A stretch of DNA of 26,189 bases, from positions 1 to 26,189 of the forward strand of contig CAZWVA010000037.1 in assembly GCA_964636885.1 (NCBI GenBank), read 5' to 3'. The notes under the pieces are model-generated. The model was not told the DNA's origin. It saw only the letters and a program-made list of their open reading frames with translations, and made no database searches. Origin of the DNA: CAZWVA01 sp964636885 (GTDB lineage: Bacteria; Desulfobacterota_D; UBA1144; Nemesobacterales; CSP1-2). Position numbers and translations under genes: made by a program. The first letter of the stretch is position 1, and each line of letters begins with the position of its first letter. Of this stretch, positions 23,731 through 26,189 are shown piece by piece.

Positions 23731-23943
23731 ATGCCAACCATATACGTGAAGCTCAACGATCCGGGTAGCACGGTTTACTTTCAGGCGATCTTAGGGACAT
23801 ACTCCCACCTCGCATGGGTAAGGACCGAGGATCCCCAAAATGGGATAATCAAGGTTATCCCCACAGAGGACACTATTGATGAGGTGAGAGAGGTATTAAG
23901 GAACCTAAGAACTGAAATCGATTTTGAAGAGGTGAGGATTTAA
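23731..23943 (+). CDS. Small DUF4911-like protein
   Basis: The 70-residue product starts at ATG 23731 with AAGGGG five nt upstream. It has no signal peptide or membrane segment. The pattern (an N-terminal strand MPTIYVKLN, a middle LAWVRTEDPQNGIIKVI, a C-terminal helix DTIDEVREVLRNL and a final strand) suggests a compact alpha/beta fold. The VRT-DP-G segment recalls DUF4911 proteins of deltaproteobacteria. That name rests on memory of the motif and gives no function. It sits alone between the dcw promoter and murJ, divergent from mraZ. Confidence 0.7.
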   Translation: MPTIYVKLNDPGSTVYFQAILGTYSHLAWVRTEDPQNGIIKVIPTEDTIDEVREVLRNLRTEIDFEEVRI

Positions 23944-24014
23944 GCTCGCCCTTCCCCCGGAGCGACTACAAAGACTCCTAATACTCTTCCTTTTTTCTTG
24001 ATTGCTTTTAGTCT

Positions 24015-24023
24015 TGATATAAA
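24015..24023 (+). promoter_or_regulatory. Candidate extended -10 promoter for murJ
   Basis: TG, one base, then TATAAA forms an extended -10. No -35 is found at 16-18 nt. A start near 24030 would leave only about six nt before the murJ ATG, in keeping with the lack of a Shine-Dalgarno sequence there. Confidence 0.35.
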
Positions 24024-24035
24024 CTACACGCCTCG

Positions 24036-25610
24036 ATGAAACACGAAGAAGAGATCACCCGCCCTTTAGGCGTTGTGGGATTTGTGACACTCCTTAGTCG
24101 CATAACCGGTTATATAAGAGACATGGTAATAGCATATCTCTTTGGAGCGAATGCGAATACAGACGCATACTACGTAGCATTTAGGATTCCAAACCTCCTT
24201 CGAAGGCTCCTTGCCGAGGGCTCTCTTACTGTATCCTTTATCCCCGTATTTACCGAATACCTAGAGAAAAGGGGTAAGGAAGAAGCAAAAAGGGTTTCCG
24301 ATGTTACGTTCACCCTTCTATTTATGGTTTTAGTCCTTGTTTCCATTCTCGGGGTTCTTCTTTCTCCATTCATCATCAGGCTCTTTGCCTCTGGCTTTAC
24401 AGGTGAAACGTTCGATCTCGCAGTAGACCTAAACCGAATAATGTTTCCCTACATATTCTTTGCATCCCTCACAGCGCTTTCAATGGGGATTCTAAACTCA
24501 TTAAAACGCTTTTTCTCTCCCGCCTTTGCACAGGTGGCTTTTAACATCGGGAGTGTAGCCGTGATCTTTCTCCTCTATAGGAGCCTCAGCGTTCCTATCC
24601 TCTCTCTCGCCATAGGGGTTATTATAGGGGGGTTAATCCAATTCGTATTCCAGATCCCGTTTCTAAGGAGCACGGGTTTTCTACACGGCTTTAGAAAAAA
24701 CCTGCGTCATCCGGCGGTAAAAAGAATAGCCCTTCTCATGGCGCCCCAGCTCTTTGGGGTTGCGGTTTATAATCTGAATATACTCGTGAGCACCCAGTAT
24801 GGATCCCATCTCCCTCAAGGAACCGTCTCTTATCTCTACTATTCGGAAAGGCTAATGGAGTTTCCTCTTGGAATCGTTGCCGTCTCCATCGCAACCGTTC
24901 TACTTCCCAATCTCTCATTACAGGCATCAAAAGGAGAGATCAGAGGATTTAAAGAGAGCTACTCTTTTGCGTTAAGACTCATGCTGTTTCTAATAGCCCC
25001 CGCCCTCACCGGACTCATAGCACTTAGGGTTCCTATATGTAACCTCCTCTACCAAAGGGGTGAATTCACATATGAGGCGACACTTCGCACCTCACAAGCG
25101 CTCCTCGGATATACAATAGGCCTCTGGGCCGTAGGAGGCGTGAGGATAACGGCTCCTACCTTCTACGCCATTCAGGATACAAAGACGCCGGTTGTCTTTG
25201 CCTTCCTAGCGTTTATAGTAAATGCCGTCTTTGGATACATACTCGGATTCACATTTGAGCTCAAGCACACGGGGCTTGCACTTGCAAGTTCGATCTCCTC
25301 TATATTTAACTTCTCTCTTCTTTTTCTCGCTCTCAATAGACGTGTCGGAACGATAGAGATAAAAAAGACCCTTATATACTGCCTTAAAATAGGGATAGTG
25401 TCTCTTATCACCGGGATTTCGGCATGGAAGATCTCGACCCTCTCAGAATGGTCCAAAAGCGGGATCTCCCCTGAAAAGATAGGGGTACTTTTAGCCTCGA
25501 TCGCAGGTGCGATAGTGGTTTATCTTCTAATCGCAAAACTCCTAAGGATAGATGAACTGGACTCTCTTTTGAACATGATAAAGAGGAGAGCCAAAAGGGA
25601 TAACGTATAG
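24036..25610 (+). CDS. murJ: Lipid II flippase MurJ
   Basis: MurJ, of the MVF/MOP family, moves lipid II to the outer face of the inner membrane, where FtsW uses it. The 524-residue product has about 14 transmembrane helices. Residues matching functionally important ones in E. coli MurJ are present: Arg22 and Arg28 in SRITGYIRD, Asp43, Arg56 and Glu61 in RIPNLLRRLLAEGSL, and Arg272 in YYSERLMEFPLG. Length is normal. The ATG at 24036 has no ribosome binding site; the family alignment still fits this start. It is close to the dcw cluster but on the other strand, so it is regulated separately. Confidence 0.96.
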   Translation: MKHEEEITRPLGVVGFVTLLSRITGYIRDMVIAYLFGANANTDAYYVAFRIPNLLRRLLAEGSLTVSFIPVFTEYLEKRGKEEAKRVSDVTFTLLFMVLVLVSILGVLLSPFIIRLFASGFTGETFDLAVDLNRIMFPYIFFASLTALSMGILNSLKRFFSPAFAQVAFNIGSVAVIFLLYRSLSVPILSLAIGVIIGGLIQFVFQIPFLRSTGFLHGFRKNLRHPAVKRIALLMAPQLFGVAVYNLNILVSTQYGSHLPQGTVSYLYYSERLMEFPLGIVAVSIATVLLPNLSLQASKGEIRGFKESYSFALRLMLFLIAPALTGLIALRVPICNLLYQRGEFTYEATLRTSQALLGYTIGLWAVGGVRITAPTFYAIQDTKTPVVFAFLAFIVNAVFGYILGFTFELKHTGLALASSISSIFNFSLLFLALNRRVGTIEIKKTLIYCLKIGIVSLITGISAWKISTLSEWSKSGISPEKIGVLLASIAGAIVVYLLIAKLLRIDELDSLLNMIKRRAKRDNV

Positions 25611-25682
25611 AAGGATTGAACCGGAATGAGATCTCCTATTGACTCCTCTTTCGATTTTACATTAATATCAATCAAGGGTATC

Positions 25683-26189
25683 ATGAGGAACGTGAAAGAG
25701 GTAAGCCAGGAAGAGCTCAAGGCACTTAGGGAAAAATACGAAAACCTCCTTGCCGAGAATCCCTCTTCGGGTGCCTTTGTATTCCTTGCTGAGGTCCTAA
25801 TAAAGTGTGGAGAGGTCGAGAGGGCGGTGAGTGTTCTGACCGAGGGTTTAAAGCACAATCCCCAAAACGTAACGGCAAAATTCATCCTCGGAAAGATACT
25901 CTACGACAGGGGAATGGTAGAGCAGGCAAAAAAAGAGATGGAAGAAATCGTGCAATCCGCCCCGGATAACGTTGCCGCAAGCAAGATCCTCATTCAAATC
26001 TATAGGATGGAGGGAAAACCCGAAAAGGCCCTTGATGTCGCTCAGTCGGTTTCTTTCTTCCTTCCAGGGGACGATGAGATAAGGGAGGTTGTAGAGGGGT
26101 TAAAAAAAGAGATCGCCGTTGCCGAAGAAAGAAAAAAGGAAGAACTACTGGAGTCCATAGGCGAGCAAGAGGATGAATCCTTGCTCTTC
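25683..26189 (+). CDS. TPR-repeat protein, 3' truncated by the window edge
   Basis: From ATG 25683 the frame stays open for 169 codons to the edge. The ATG has AAGGG four nt upstream; an in-frame ATG at 25626 would add 19 unconserved-looking residues. The product is soluble and helical. At least three TPR-like units are visible, for example AFVFLAEVLIKCGEVERAVSVL, AKFILGKILYDRGMVEQAKKEM and AASKILIQIYRMEGKPEKAL (shown by their key parts: FLAEVL, ILGKILYDRG, ILIQIYRMEG). A charged Glu/Lys-rich tail (VAEERKKEELLES) follows. TPRs mediate protein contacts; no specific function can be assigned. It is about 70 nt after murJ and may be cotranscribed. Confidence 0.8.
   Translation, partial: MRNVKEVSQEELKALREKYENLLAENPSSGAFVFLAEVLIKCGEVERAVSVLTEGLKHNPQNVTAKFILGKILYDRGMVEQAKKEMEEIVQSAPDNVAASKILIQIYRMEGKPEKALDVAQSVSFFLPGDDEIREVVEGLKKEIAVAEERKKEELLESIGEQEDESLLF

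Overview
The window carries a complete, tightly packed division and cell wall (dcw) cluster on the minus strand (23427 down to 6509). The order is mraZ, rsmH, ftsL, ftsI, murE, murF, mraY, murD, ftsW, murG, murC, murB, ftsQ, ftsA, ftsZ. This is the classical order and no member is missing except ddl, which lies separately at 1265-2371 on the plus strand. The host is a rod- or coccus-type bacterium with peptidoglycan. MurE carries the DNPR signature of meso-diaminopimelate addition, which together with a putative lipoprotein points to a Gram-negative envelope. The moderate GC content, heavy use of AGG and ATA codons and a small DUF4911-like gene are compatible with a deltaproteobacterial (Desulfobacterota-like) or neighbouring lineage. 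The phylum cannot be fixed from this window alone.

Left part (1-6380): the tail of an unrecognised gene; a palindromic intergenic element; a small secreted or lipid-anchored protein on the minus strand; then plus-strand housekeeping genes ddl (D-Ala-D-Ala ligase), ftsY (SRP receptor with an N-terminal membrane segment), ribD (riboflavin deaminase/reductase), nadD (NaMN adenylyltransferase) and rsfS (ribosome silencing factor). rsfS appears to start at an AUA codon.

Centre (6509-23427): the dcw cluster. A near-consensus sigma-70 promoter precedes mraZ. Its -10 box overlaps the first of four exact 10-bp tandem repeats that look like MraZ operator boxes, implying autoregulation of the cluster. 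Inside the cluster almost all genes overlap or abut. Three gaps of about 96-137 nt stand out; each lies directly before a Mur ligase gene (murE, murD, murC), and they hold hairpins, a nine-codon mini-ORF and a heptanucleotide repeat.

Right part (23504-26189): an AT-rich divergent intergenic region, a 70-residue DUF4911-like gene, murJ (lipid II flippase) and the start of a TPR protein that runs off the end.

Together these genes take UDP-MurNAc precursor synthesis (MurB, C, D, E, F, Ddl) through lipid I and II formation (MraY, MurG) and flipping (MurJ) to septal polymerisation and crosslinking (FtsW, FtsI), with FtsZ, FtsA, FtsQ and FtsL as the divisome scaffold. No mobile element, CRISPR array, tRNA, rRNA or novel multi-gene system was seen. 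The points of interest are regulatory and architectural.
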